NCBI GenBank assembly: GCA_000149225.2
Contig: CM000689.1
Location: forward strand, 992,001-1,056,000
DNA: 64,000 nucleotides
Direction: 5' to 3'
Source: Lachancea kluyveri NRRL Y-12651
Taxonomy: Eukaryota > Ascomycota > Saccharomycetes > Saccharomycetales > Saccharomycetaceae
Shown here: in pieces, positions 52,701 through 61,400 of the stretch
Numbering within the stretch: position 1 is the first letter of the stretch
How the letters are laid out: the number at the start of each line of letters is the position of its first letter
Notes under the pieces: model-generated
What the model was told of the DNA's origin: nothing
Databases searched by the model: none
The model's input: the letters and a program-made list of their open reading frames with translations, nothing else
Translations under genes and position numbers: made by a program

Positions 52701-54248
52701 TTGGACGATAGCGGCAACAGTATTTGTTATTGTGAAGGCTTTATCACCATAAATCCGTTGGAACCCACGGATTGTGCACAATTTAACTTGTTGGAAGTAA
52801 GAGATGGTAAAGTAGGATTTGGACCGGGTATATTTGGACTTTTCTTGCGATAATGAAAGATCGTATAACTCCTTTGTCTTTTCAGCTTCAACTTGGTTTT
52901 TATATGCCTCAATTTCATTTTTTAGCTGTGAAAATTCTGGAGACGCCCTCCAATACGCTTCAAATTCTGCAGCGGTTCTAGGAACCTTGTTTTCGTAGCC
53001 TGGTTTGATGTCGTGAAGCCCATCAGCATCTGTTAGAGCTGTTAGAAATTCTGCAGTAGCTTGTCTTGGGGGGCAGATGAAGCCCATCCTTTCAAAATAA
53101 TCCTTAGCACTTGTAACGGTACCGAAATAAATCTGTCTACCGTCATACAAAACGGTCACTTTGTCGAAGGTCTCGTAGATATTTTCACTTGCTTGATAAA
53201 TCGTAACCAAAGCGGTGGATTTCAATAAGTTAGTCATGATACGGATAGCCTGTGCATATTCCAACGCAGTGGATGCGTCCAACCCTCTCGTGGCGTTGTC
53301 CCAACAATAGATAGAACCTCTTGCAGCCAAAGCTTCAGCAATAGAAACTCTTTTACGTTCACCACCAGAAACACCTCTCACAAAATCGTTACCAACCTTG
53401 GTATTGTATGTGTGTCTTAGGCCAAAGATCGTTGCGTATAACTCTCTCATGGAGGCAATGTACTGTTTTCTGGAGGCGTTGTTGACTCTGACGCTTGGAA
53501 CTTTACAGGCAAGTGCAAAATCAAGAGTCTGCTTGACAGTCAAGTGAGGGAAATGGACATCCATTTCACCATTGTAAATTACATCGGGCTTGTATTTCTT
53601 CATCATGTCTTTCTGTGGAATACCGTCGTATGAGATGTCACCTGTGACTTCTGGGAATTGGTCAACCTCACCAGAAATGGTTTTCAAAAAACTCGAGCAT
53701 CCCGCACCTGGTCTCCCTAAAACTAAGATCATCTCACCAGGAAGAGCCAACAAATTCACACCTTGAATGATTTTTCTCATTTTTTTATGCCTAGAAGCCC
53801 TGATGCCACGAAAGACGGTTCTTGGCAACATCAGAATATCTCCAAAAGTTTGGCCTTCCAAAAACCTGGCATCTACACCAGTTACTGAGACATCTTCAGC
53901 AATAACACCGGATTTCCTTATGTGAATTCCTTGCTCCTCGGAGTCTCTGACGAAAGCGGATAAAATCGCCGCGGCATCGAAATCATTTGGATCTATTTGT
54001 AGAGGACCGTCTCTAGCCCTGTGTTTCGATAGGGTCCGTGCTAAGGTCTCAACTTTAGAGATTACTTCCGGATCTGTTTGATCCGGATTTTGTTGCTCAT
54101 CGATGGTAGACCGCCTAGACATTATTCTTGTCACGTGATCAATTGGAGTCTCTGAGACAACACCAGAACGGTATTCGATTGCCTTAGACCTGTTGAACGA
54201 AACATCATCATCAGCTTCAGATGAGCTACTAGTACTAGGCTGAGACAT
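49794..54248 (-). CDS. SNQ2: PDR-type ABC multidrug transporter Snq2
   Basis: Snq2 is a full-size ABCG/PDR exporter at the plasma membrane that removes 4-nitroquinoline oxide, sterols and other drugs. The start at 54248 (MSQPSTSSSS) gives 1484 residues (1501 in S. cerevisiae). The frame continues upstream without conservation. The order is NBD1 (GRPGAGCSS, VSGGERKRVS), six membrane segments, NBD2 (GESGAGKTT, LNVEQRKKLS, LLLFLDEPTSGLD), six segments. The cysteine in Walker A of NBD1 and the altered signature of NBD2 are normal for this family. A near-PDRE TCCGCGGC lies at 54549-54556. SNQ2 and GAL3 are close on S. cerevisiae chromosome IV, which fits SNQ2 near GAL1 here. Confidence 0.95.
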   Translation of the reverse strand: MSQPSTSSSSEADDDVSFNRSKAIEYRSGVVSETPIDHVTRIMSRRSTIDEQQNPDQTDPEVISKVETLARTLSKHRARDGPLQIDPNDFDAAAILSAFVRDSEEQGIHIRKSGVIAEDVSVTGVDARFLEGQTFGDILMLPRTVFRGIRASRHKKMRKIIQGVNLLALPGEMILVLGRPGAGCSSFLKTISGEVDQFPEVTGDISYDGIPQKDMMKKYKPDVIYNGEMDVHFPHLTVKQTLDFALACKVPSVRVNNASRKQYIASMRELYATIFGLRHTYNTKVGNDFVRGVSGGERKRVSIAEALAARGSIYCWDNATRGLDASTALEYAQAIRIMTNLLKSTALVTIYQASENIYETFDKVTVLYDGRQIYFGTVTSAKDYFERMGFICPPRQATAEFLTALTDADGLHDIKPGYENKVPRTAAEFEAYWRASPEFSQLKNEIEAYKNQVEAEKTKELYDLSLSQEKSKYTRSKSYFTISYFQQVKLCTIRGFQRIYGDKAFTITNTVAAIVQSLVTGSLFYSTPSSTSGAFSRSGVLYFSVLYYSLMGLANISFEDRPILQKHKTYSLYHPSAEALASTISAFPFRMVGLTCFLIILYFLSGLTREAGRFFIVYLFLTICSESITALFEMVTAISDSISQANSISGILMMAISLYSTYMIQLPSMHPWFKWIAYILPIRYTFESMLSAEFHNRKMDCGNTLVPSGPGYQNVSSDNQVCAFIGSKEGQSWVLGDDYLKLQYEYKYSHVWRNLGIMFAFLCFYLTVKCLVTEFKRPIKGGGDALLFKKGTRNRPSPTDEESSDNELTIADAKKVSSGGSSTETAVFEGLQSEGVFLWKDVCYTIPFKGGQRQLLDNISGYCAPGTLTALMGESGAGKTTLLNTLAQRNVGIITGDMLVNGSPIDASFERRTGYVQQQDIHIKEMTVRESLQFSARMRRPESIPDSEKMSYVEKLIEILGMQEYADALVGDVGYGLNVEQRKKLSIGVELAAKPNLLLFLDEPTSGLDSQASWAIVQLLKKLAQAGQSILCTIHQPSATLFEQFDRLLLLKKGGQTVYFGPIGEHSRVLLDYFERNGARQCEDSENPAEYILESIGAGATASVKEDWHLKWKASPEFQETNTQVEAYIKELFGKRDPADDGKSSPSKYATSYFYQFRYVWQRSSVMFWRDVNYIMSKMMLFLVGGLFIGFTFYNVGSSFTGLQNAMFAAFMAIVLSAPAMNQIQARALASRELFEVRESKSNMFHWSFLLLTQYLTELPYHLFFSTVFFVSFYFPLRTDFAASKSGVFFLDYCIMFQLYFVGLGLAVLYMSPNLPSANVILGLFLSFLISFCGIVQPSSLMPGFWTFMWKVSPYTYFTQNLIGIMLHDKKVICKAKEYSYLDPPTGKTCGEYMEPFLKFASGYVKNPDATEKCAYCTYKVGDEYLKRIGSSYSYMWRNFGFFWVYIIFNLAAMIILYYLFHVRKISLKDSKLTRAFMSKVKKE

Positions 54249-55144
54249 CAACTCTTGCTTTTTGGTATTTCTTCGAGATGAAATTAATTTGCTCGAAAGA
54301 TTTTTTTTTTCAAGGTACGGTCTTATATAAAGTCTAAAAAAAAAACACAGATGACAAAGTTTCTGACTAGCTTGGTGACAAATCAATATACAATCGGTTT
54401 GCAATTTCCAGCGGTCACGTGCGTAAAAAGCGAAGAGAAATCGTAAACGTTATTAAAAATTAGTTCGAGATTCGGGATAGGGAAAAAAAGTCAGCAAACA
54501 CCCACCCAAACTTAAAACCAGTAAAAAGGAAGCTGTATATCTTATTTCTCCGCGGCAACCAAGAAACTCTCGCACGCGCACAAAATTTGTCTTTTCTCCT
54601 CCCCTCCCCGTTAAAAAATGATCATTGTACAAAAATTTGATCGAAAGGCAACCATGCGTCCACTCGTCCACTCGTCCTGTTGACAGATATTTTTTTTTTC
54701 CGAAAATCTTATTTCGATGCCTCGTATAAACTGGGCGGATGAGAATCCGGTTTTTAAAAACAAACAGTTCTCGGTAAAAGCAAAGAGGCATCGTGGCTTT
54801 CCATATCCGGTTTAGATCCGAGAGCAAATGCACGGATAAATCGAATACATGTCGGCACGGAAATGATTCTGCCATCGAACATGGCAACGTGGTTTGTAAG
54901 CTCATTTCAGAAGAGGTGTTTGAATAGTGTTTATTTTTGTCACCCTCCAAGCCTGCCAAAATAAGAATAGAAAAAATTGGGCTTTAGCTTCGGCCTCAGA
55001 TTTACGCAGTTCGCATATTTTGCGTATTTCACGAAGATGATGCTTTAGGTTATTTACAAAAGAAAAAGCTAGTAAAACGTAACGAATGAAAAACAGTATT
55101 GCTCCGTGGAGATACTAAGGGATTAAATCCTACGCTCATTAATT
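54249..55144. other. SNQ2 promoter region
   Basis: A TATA-like TTATATAAAG lies near 54322. The TCCGCGGC word at 54549 is one base off the Pdr1/Pdr3 element TCCGCGGA. A short CCACTCGT repeat lies near 54660. No gene is supported in this stretch. Confidence 0.5.
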
Positions 55145-56329
55145 TCAGAGAAGGAAAGTGGACAGAAACCCTAGCAGAGCTGCCGTTGCCCAGGAGAATG
55201 GAACAGTATTATGGTGGACATCGTTTTTGCTGCGACTGGAGTGACCGCCTTGGACAAATCCGGTGGCTGACGTCGACATGCTATTTTCCTCTTCTTCTTC
55301 GAACTCGTGTACTTTTTGTAGCATATCTTTCATCGCTTGACCGTATGTAATTGTTGAATTGTCATAGTCAATTTCACTGCTGAAAGCGTGTGCAGCATCC
55401 CACAGCATTACCCCGGAAAACTTTGTATTGCTGTTATTTTTGAGAATTGTTTCCACTGTATTCTCTACCAAGGTAACGTTTGAGATGTAACCAGTACTAC
55501 TGGCGTTCGAAGAGCCGGGTAGACCCAGGAACAGCTGGATGTCGCTGTTATAAGACTTCTCTTGGGCAAACTTTTCCCACGTGGCCCAATTGAATAGGTC
55601 TGTGTCCAAGTTACACTCATTGTTATAGAACTGGATAAAACAGTAGTCAACATGAGCCTCTGTCAGTAGGTCATTCAAAGACTTGTCGGGGTATACGCAC
55701 TGCGGTGCTGCGCCGATATAGTAATCATTGGTGGCCTCATCCATGTGTGTTTTCAGCTGTCTGGCCATGTCGACGTAGTACTTGGTGTTATTTTTGGATT
55801 CGATGTCAAAGTCAAATCCGTCGATGGTAATGTTATAGCCAAACGGCCTCTCGACCGTGGACATGTTGTACTTCTCGGCCAGTGTACTGTTATACTCACC
55901 GAACATATACCACAGTTTCGTACCAAACTCCTTGGCTTGTGCCGAAGAATTAAAACCATAGGACCCAGATTCACCCCCTAGGGATAAGAAGACTTTTGTG
56001 CCAAGTGTTTGGCATTTGTAAATATCTTGACTAATTTTACCGGCCGTACAGTTGGCAAGCGATGAGTTGCCAAAGTAGTGCTGTGTGCCATCGACTGTAT
56101 CACAGGGAAACGAGAATTTTATATCGTTGGGAAAGCTGGACAGGAATGAAAGGAGGATTATGTCTACATCTCCAGTCTCACAATAAGAATCTAGAGAATA
56201 TAGCGTCGAGTCTGAGGTGTACTGGCCCCAGTACATCGCGACCGTATCCCTTTCTGTTCCATTTGTAGAACGTTTTGTGATGACCGTACTGGAGGCTAAG
56301 GAGAAAAGTAAAGACAGTATAATCAGCAT
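55145..56329 (-). CDS. GPI-anchored GH18 chitinase
   Basis: The product is a secreted chitinase of glycosyl hydrolase family 18 (class III, Cts1-like). Residues 1-15 form a signal peptide. The catalytic motif DGFDFDIE (DxxDxDxE) is intact, as are VFLSLGGESGSYGF, IGAAPQCVYPD, CFIQFYNNEC and LFLGLPGSS. Instead of the Ser/Thr-rich stalk and chitin-binding domain of S. cerevisiae Cts1, it ends after a short polar linker in a hydrophobic tail (WATAALLGFLSTFLL) typical of GPI attachment. It has 394 residues. One Ace2-type ACCAGC and a TATA-like TATAAAAAA (minus strand) lie upstream. A role in cell separation is inferred. Confidence 0.9.
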   Translation of the reverse strand: MLIILSLLFSLASSTVITKRSTNGTERDTVAMYWGQYTSDSTLYSLDSYCETGDVDIILLSFLSSFPNDIKFSFPCDTVDGTQHYFGNSSLANCTAGKISQDIYKCQTLGTKVFLSLGGESGSYGFNSSAQAKEFGTKLWYMFGEYNSTLAEKYNMSTVERPFGYNITIDGFDFDIESKNNTKYYVDMARQLKTHMDEATNDYYIGAAPQCVYPDKSLNDLLTEAHVDYCFIQFYNNECNLDTDLFNWATWEKFAQEKSYNSDIQLFLGLPGSSNASSTGYISNVTLVENTVETILKNNSNTKFSGVMLWDAAHAFSSEIDYDNSTITYGQAMKDMLQKVHEFEEEEENSMSTSATGFVQGGHSSRSKNDVHHNTVPFSWATAALLGFLSTFLL

Positions 56330-56408
56330 TCTGCTTTCTCTTTCTTGTTAATTTGATCTGTCCTAGATCAGGACCTACAGTGTTGCTTACTGATACATCG
56401 CGTGCTTT

Positions 56409-56468
56409 TTTATACACAAGTGTAAATGCCTCGAGCTTTGGGATCATGCTTTTATTCGAGGTACCAGC
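56409..56468 (-). promoter_or_regulatory. TATA box and Ace2-type site of the chitinase gene
   Basis: The minus strand has GTATAAAAAA near 56415, about 80 bp from the ATG. ACCAGC (plus strand, 56463-56468), the Ace2/Swi5 core that drives S. cerevisiae CTS1, lies 50 bp further up. Confidence 0.45.
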
Positions 56469-57449
56469 CACTATATTTAGGAACGCATAGGCTTTTTTTT
56501 TTTTTTTTTTACTTAAAAAGAAAATTGATCAACGCCAATTATGGCCCTCACTGCCACATACGGTAAATTTTATGGGAATTAAATCTTTCGTATGCATGTT
56601 TCACTCTCAAAAACATACTCGACGTGTGCAGAAAGAAGGCGGCACGCGACGCGTTTTTTTCTCCGGCTTGGCACGTCATTGCACACGTAACGTTTCTGCC
56701 ATGTAACTTAAACAGTTAACAAGCCATATTTGTATACGATTAGGCAGGTGAAAAAAAAAAGATGACCATCTGTATATTATTAGTGATACAAACTAAAAGA
56801 AAATAAGAGATTACGGTAAGTAAAATCTTGATCACGCCTTCCTTGTGGTTGTGCAACAATCAAATAAAAAGGACTGGATTACATACCACATGTGTCATGT
56901 GTCAAGAGTGGAGTTGCTAAAATCACGCAGCATTTTTTTTTTTTACAGTTTCGTATGTTAACTGTAGAGCGACTTGAGTAATTGACTTGCTGTATGTGTC
57001 ATTTTGGCTTCAGTTACATTATGATATTTAGCTTATTCGACTCTATAAAAGTATGAGTTTCGGGTGATACCATTGAAAGTTTTTTGCTTTGTGTGAACGA
57101 AGATCGCATTTGATATCCTCTTTGAGTCCAACGATTTGAGACCCTCTTCACGCTAGCATCTTGTTTGTGGCAACTATCCCGGAGTTTTTTAGCACACAGG
57201 CTGCCCCAAGGGTCGTATTAGCAGCATGTTAAGTAAGCAGCAAATCATCTAAAAGAACCATTATTCTTAGACTATTGGCAGGGTAACATTAGTAGCGTGT
57301 TGGTACGCCCTAACGAATTTATCCAACCCTTCCAAGAAAATAGAGTTTTCTGGCAAGTTAGTTTACCGCTGATACGAACATGAGAAAACTCATATCAGAT
57401 ACATTTTTATTAACTGTGCAACTGCTGGTACTGGAATTTTGATTTCATT
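56469..57449. other. Intergenic region upstream of POA1
   Basis: Contains an 18-base T run at about 56493-56510 and AT-rich sequence. No gene is recognised. Confidence 0.55.
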
Positions 57450-58004
57450 ATGGTTTCTACAAATGTAAAGTACTTAAGTAGCAACATCTTTTCCCTTGAT
57501 CACACGTATCCTAGGATTATTATACATTCGTGTAATTGCAATGGTTCTTGGGGTGGTGGTTTCGCTTACCAACTGGCGCAAAGATATCCTAGAGCTGAGA
57601 GGGATTATATGGATATCTGTGAAAAGTACGGCTCTAAGTTGCTGGGCAAGTTTGTACTCATTCCAAGTTATAGAAGCGAAAAGCTACTCATTGGTTGTCT
57701 CTTTACCTCATCATTTGGCGGTACCAGTCATGACTCGAGTGAAAGTATCCTAAGATACACTAAACTCTCACTGGATGATATGTTAATGAAGCTGGACGAG
57801 AACCAACGGATCGAGCAAGACGAAGTCAATGTTTTCGCTACCAAATTCATGAAAAACGTCCAATGGAAGATGGATACCCCTATTTTTCAATACAGAATAG
57901 AAATGCCTAAGATTAACAGCGGTATATTTGGTGTTCCATGGGAACTGACAGAACAAGTATTGGCACTGTATGATGACAAGGAGTTTACTGTTTATACATT
58001 GTAA
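57450..58004 (+). CDS. POA1: ADP-ribose 1''-phosphate phosphatase, macro domain
   Basis: Poa1 removes the phosphate from ADP-ribose 1''-phosphate, a by-product of tRNA splicing. The 184-residue product (177 in S. cerevisiae) is a single macro domain with IIIHSCNCNGSWGGGFAYQLAQRYP (ligand pocket), SKLLGKFVLIPSY, GCLFTSSFGGTSHDS and the conserved end PKINSGIFGVPWELTEQVL. In S. cerevisiae POA1 directly follows FUR4. Here SNQ2 and the chitinase gene lie between them. Confidence 0.95.
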   Translation: MVSTNVKYLSSNIFSLDHTYPRIIIHSCNCNGSWGGGFAYQLAQRYPRAERDYMDICEKYGSKLLGKFVLIPSYRSEKLLIGCLFTSSFGGTSHDSSESILRYTKLSLDDMLMKLDENQRIEQDEVNVFATKFMKNVQWKMDTPIFQYRIEMPKINSGIFGVPWELTEQVLALYDDKEFTVYTL

Positions 58005-58446
58005 TTACAGTGAGGCATGGTGTCTACTTGAATACTGAGGTTGTTTCTTTTTCCACTACACCACTCACCGACGGGCAAAGGGCACTGAAGGTATTACAAA
58101 TGCAATGGTGGCACAGCTCTGGTTACTGATACAAAGTTGTTCTCCGGTATTCTAATCGGTATTTCTCCACTGCTTGTATCAGTTTGGCTGCTTGGAAAGC
58201 CACAAAGAAAAAAACTTCCAAACCCGACATGCCGACATACGTCCGTAAGAGTTCCGAACCCGAGATGTCAACACACCGCTTTAAAACTTCCGAAAACCGC
58301 CCTCATTATAAGATAGAAGCATGTGACAGCCTCTGGCAATTGCTAAACTAATATAAGTACTAACGTAGCTACCTCTTCTATTTGAGGATAATGGTTTATG
58401 TTTCGGTCAGGTAGGCCTAGCAGTCAGTTTTACAATCAACTTCTCC

Positions 58447-61400
58447 ATGTCATTCGAAGACAATATTGGAGACGACAGTATTACTAAAGAAATCCCAGCC
58501 ATCGAAGGTGATGTCGCACCAGATCATAGACCTTACTTTGGCTTGGAAAATGATCTAAAAGAACAAGAGAATATTAGAAGGCTAGCCAGATCGTTGACCA
58601 GGCAGTCATTGCATTCCGTAAGTAATAATTCATTAGCCGACAATGAGAACCCAAATGACACTAATTCGGAATTCGGTTTAAAAAGGAGTTTAACAAGCAT
58701 TTCTCATGTTCCGGGACAGGTCCCTTTCAGTAGTAAGGATATTGATCCAAGGTTAGATCCTGAGTCCGATACGTTTGATCCTGCTTTTTGGGCCCAAAAC
58801 TTGAGAAAGTTGTATCTGTCAGACAAGGATTACTACAAGCCAGTTGAGTTGGGTGTCTGTTTGAAGAACATGAGAGTTTCTGGTGTTTCCGTTGACTCTG
58901 ATTACCAAAGCACTGTACTCAATTTGCCTCTCAAGTGGGGAGAGAAACTTTATACAAATCTATTCAGAAGTAATGATGAATCTAGATATTTCGATATCTT
59001 AAAACCTATGGATGCTTTATTCGAACCAGGAAGGCTCTGTGTCGTACTTGGTAGGCCAGGCGCAGGCTGTTCTACCCTTTTGAAAACTATTTCAGCACGT
59101 ACCTACGGTTTTAAAATCCAACCTGAATCTGTCATTTCTTATGATGGTATAACACAGAAGGAAATTACAAAACACTACAGAGGTGATGTCATATATTCTG
59201 CTGAGATGGACTACCACTTTGCTTCCCTGCCTGTGGGCTATACCTTAGAATTTGCTGCCCGTTGCCGTTGCCCTGAATCAAGACCAGAGGGTATTACCAG
59301 AGAACAATATTACAAGCACTACGCAGCAGTCGTAATGGCTACTAATGGTTTATCCCACACGTATAACACCAAGGTGGGTAATGATTTTATCAGAGGTGTC
59401 TCTGGTGGTGAACGTAAAAGAGTGTCCATTTCAGAAGTGACGCTAGCCGGTGCAAAAGTGCAATGTTGGGATAATTCTACTAGAGGTCTGGACTCTGCCA
59501 CTGCTTTAGAATTCGTTCGTGCATTGAAAACCAATGCAAATGTTTCTAGAATTACCCCATTGATTGCAATTTACCAGTGTTCTCAAGACGCGTATGATTT
59601 ATTTGACGATGTCTTACTGCTATATGAGGGCTATGAAATTTACTTTGGTAAAGCGGAGGATGCCAAACAGTACTTCTTAGACATGGGTTGGGATTGTCCT
59701 CCAAGGCAAACTACAGCTGATTTTTTGACATCTGTCTCATCGCCTGCTGAGAGGCGAGCAAAACCTGAATGGGAAAATAAGGTTCCAAGAACTGCTAAAG
59801 AATTCTACGACATCTGGTTGCACTCAAAAGAATATGCTAAATTAAAAGTTAAAATTGATAAACATCTGGCTAAGTCTGAAGACGGCGAGACAAAAAGACA
59901 ACTAGCTGAACATCATAGGGCCAGACAATCGAAAAATTTAAGGCCGCAGTCTCCATTCATAATTTCCTTTGGTATGCAGGTCAAAGCCGTTATTCACAGA
60001 AACATTCAAAGAATTAAGGGTGATCCTTCCGTCTACCTTTCTGCCATTATTTCAAACTCTGTCATGGGTTTACTTGTTTCTTCTATGTTTTACAACCAAA
60101 AGTCCAATACGGGGAGTTTTTATTACAGAACTTCTGCTTTGTTTACCGCTATTTTGTTTAACTCTTTCTCTTCCTTTTTGGAAATTCTTGCGCTTTTTGA
60201 AGCTAGAAAGATTGTTGAGAAACACAAGACATACGCCTTCTATCATCCATCTGCAGATGCGCTCGCATCTATTATTACTGAACTACCATCGAAGATTCTA
60301 GTTGCCTTGGGCTTCAATTTAAGTTTCTATTTCATGGTTAACTTTAGGAGAACACCGGGCCACTTTTTCTTTTACTTTTTAGTATCTGTTACTTCCACTT
60401 TCGCCATGTCACACTTGTTCAGGACAATTGGTGCGGCATCCACCTCCTTGCAAATGGCCATGACTCCTGCCTCTCTTCTCTTACTGATCATCAGTATTTA
60501 TGTGGGGTTTGTCATTCCAAAGGGTAGTCTGTTAGGCTGGTCCAAATGGCTGTATTATTTGAATCCTATTGCTAGAAGCATGGAATCTATGGTTGCTAAT
60601 GAGTTTGCGCATAGAACTTTTGAATGCTCACACTTTATTCCTTCAGGCCCAGGATATGAAAACGTCACCTTGGCCAACAAGGTCTGTGCCGTAGTCGGTT
60701 CTGTAGCTGGACAAAGCACGGTGGATGGTACTTCGTACATGGAGAAATCGTTTTCCTATTACGACAAACACAGATGGAGAAATTGGGGTATCGTTCTATG
60801 TTATGCTGTATTTTTCTTGATTGTTTATATGGTTTTGATTGAGTACAACAAGGGTGAAATGCAAAAAGGTGAGGTTATCCTCTTCACTCGCTCCACCTTG
60901 AACAAGAAACGTAAAAAAAATGAAGCCCTAAAAGGCGATATTGAATCTAATGACTCTATTACTAAAGACTTGACTGTTTCGGAAGAGAGCTATTCAAACG
61001 AAAAAGAGAACTCTCTGCAAAAAATTGGCTCTGAGGATATTTTTCACTGGAGAGATGTTTGCTACGATGTTAAGATCAAATCAGAAACAAGAAGGATTTT
61101 GAGCAATGTTGATGGTTGGGTTAAACCAGGTACTTTGACTGCCTTAATGGGCAGCTCTGGTGCTGGTAAGACAACTTTACTAGATGTTTTAGCTAATCGT
61201 GTTAGTACTGGTGTAATCACCGGTAACATGTTTGTCAATGGTCACCTGAGAGATGAATCCTTCCAAAGGTCCACAGGTTATTGTCAGCAGCAAGACTTAC
61301 ACGGCCGTACGCAAACTGTGAGAGAAGCTTTAAGGTTTTCTGCACACTTGCGCCAGCCTCAGGATGTACCTAAGGCTGAAAAAGACGAATACGTTGAAGA

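Noticed and set aside
54249-54404. N-terminal extension of SNQ2
   Set aside because: Covers the TATA-like word and poly-T tract and has no counterpart in the family.
54549-54556. TCCGCGGC as a true Pdr1/Pdr3 element of SNQ2
   Set aside because: One base off the consensus and a single copy; kept only as a note.
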